In this document: positions 63,274 through 64,000 of the stretch, piece by piece
Layout: the number at the start of each line of letters is the position of its first letter
Numbering within the stretch: position 1 is the first letter of the stretch
Translations under genes and position numbers: made by a program
Assembly (NCBI RefSeq): GCF_003116835.1
Contig: NZ_BFFO01000007.1
Coordinates: 1-64,000 of the forward strand
Direction: 5' to 3'
DNA: 64,000 bases
Origin: Lactococcus termiticola
GTDB taxonomy: Bacteria > Bacillota > Bacilli > Lactobacillales > Streptococcaceae
The notes under the pieces: model-generated
The model's database searches: none
What the model was told of the DNA's origin: nothing
What the model saw: only the letters and a program-made list of their open reading frames with translations

Positions 63274-63441
63274 TTAATGTGCGAAAAATATTAAAACGAA
63301 GAGAGCCAGATAAAGCAGAGTCACCAGATAAACCAGGATAATCCCCGCCTTCTGCATCAGACTCAAGCTTGAAAAGCTCTCTCGAAAGCCTAAAAACAAG
63401 AGCAGACTAGCAAGCAGTAAGGGTAAAAATAAAATAATCAT
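63274..63441 (-). CDS. Small two-helix membrane protein
   Basis: A 55-residue ORF made almost wholly of two hydrophobic helices (about 2-18 and 32-53) around FRESFSSLSLMQK. It starts 2 nt after the folD stop codon and ends 14 nt before the next gene, which suggests a real operon member. The ribosome site is weak. Confidence 0.55.
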   Translation of the reverse strand: MIILFLPLLLASLLLFLGFRESFSSLSLMQKAGIILVYLVTLLYLALFVLIFFAH

Positions 63442-63443
63442 TT

Positions 63444-64000
63444 TTATTTATCAACTCTTTCATTATCAAATCCGGCCGTCAAGCGCTCACAGGCCGTCAC
63501 CGTCTGCTTCATCAGCATCGTAATCGTCATCGGCCCTACGCCACCTGGCACGGGTGTGATCAGGCTCGCTTTTTCAGCGACTTCATCAAAGGCAACGTCG
63601 CCACAGAGCTTGCCTTCAGCATTGCGATTCATGCCGACATCAATCACAACCGCCCCTTCTTTGACAAAGTCAGCCTTGACAAACTCGGCCTGGCCGATGG
63701 CAGACACAATAATGTCTGCCTTCTGGCAGATAGCCTTGAGCCCCTGAGTCCTTGAATGGCAAAGGGTCACGGTCGCATTTTGGTCCATCATCAGCTGAGC
63801 CATGGGTTTGCCGACGATATTACTCCGGCCAAGCACGACTGCCTGTTTGCCCTCAAGTGAGATATCATAGGCTTTGAACATCTCCATCACACCAGCCGGT
63901 GTGCTCGGTACCATGACAGGCTGGCCCGTCCAGAGACGTCCCATATTCATCGGATGGAAGCCATCCACATCCTTATTCGGGTCAATCGCAAGCAGGACCT
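63444..64000 (-). CDS. folD: FolD, methylene-THF dehydrogenase / cyclohydrolase (5' part outside window)
   Basis: About 185 C-terminal residues are present, and the N-terminus continues beyond the window. [52 protein letters not shown] and [17 protein letters not shown] are diagnostic. The enzyme interconverts methylene- and formyl-tetrahydrofolate with NADP. It heads the run of two small membrane proteins, xseA, xseB and glycerate kinase. Confidence 0.95.
   Translation of the reverse strand, partial: VLLAIDPNKDVDGFHPMNMGRLWTGQPVMVPSTPAGVMEMFKAYDISLEGKQAVVLGRSNIVGKPMAQLMMDQNATVTLCHSRTQGLKAICQKADIIVSAIGQAEFVKADFVKEGAVVIDVGMNRNAEGKLCGDVAFDEVAEKASLITPVPGGVGPMTITMLMKQTVTACERLTAGFDNERVDK

Overview
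The window is a compact low-GC Gram-positive chromosome segment, most like Lactococcus or a close relative in the Streptococcaceae. The main evidence is a fused folK-folE gene, an N-terminally extended FolP of about 354 residues with a Nudix gene beside it, the order dfrA / 56-codon membrane ORF / clpX / engB, PurBox motifs placed as in Lactococcus lactis, and a dltX-A-B-C-D operon. Most of the window is housekeeping DNA on the minus strand. The base composition is clearly richer in G+C than that of L. lactis itself.

Layout. 1-6.4 kb: engB, folB, folKE, folP, a Nudix hydrolase, folC, a deoxynucleoside kinase and a methyltransferase, which is a tetrahydrofolate operon with appendages. 6.5-10.9 kb: a beta-glucoside PTS operon (bglG-bglP-bglA type) with its own promoter, candidate cre site and RAT/terminator switch, sitting between clpX and engB. 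10.9-19.4 kb: clpX, dfrA, two membrane or unknown genes, a divergent HD-domain plus HAD pair, nif3, trmK, nth and dnaD. 19.4-23.8 kb: a foreign, partly AT-rich island. It holds a large serine recombinase without its catalytic N-terminus, fused back to back with a truncated type VII secretion-type toxin, a DUF4176 gene and two unknown genes. Its right border, beside guaA, carries helically phased TGGCAG repeats and a palindrome. 23.8-30.3 kb: guaA, acetolactate decarboxylase, a frameshifted secreted histidine phosphatase, murT-gatD, a structured repeat and a 36-residue basic protein gene. 30.4-45.6 kb: nadE, SprT-like, HAD, thioesterase, comEB, GH25 lysozyme, hemW, tpiA, ribF-truB, a sirtuin, a nitroreductase and a 640-residue repeat-bearing secreted protein. 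45.6-64 kb: rqcH, a CcpA-type secreted protein gene, rnr, purK, the dlt operon, two DUF915 hydrolases, purE, a LURP-one gene, purD, a glycerate kinase, xseBA and the 3' part of folD.

Three results stand out. First, two 115-116 bp intergenic elements (30015-30130 and 38526-38640) share little paired sequence but fold into the same three-way structure with extensive compensatory changes and identical unpaired positions, so they form a structured repeat or RNA family. Second, about ten transcription units have a -10 hexamer, often preceded by TGn, ending only 6-8 nt before the ATG and no usable Shine-Dalgarno sequence, so they look leaderless. Third, purD and purK, now separated by the dlt cluster, keep matching promoter architecture with PurBoxes centred about 76-77 bp and 24-25 bp upstream of a leaderless start. 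No tRNA, rRNA or CRISPR array was seen.
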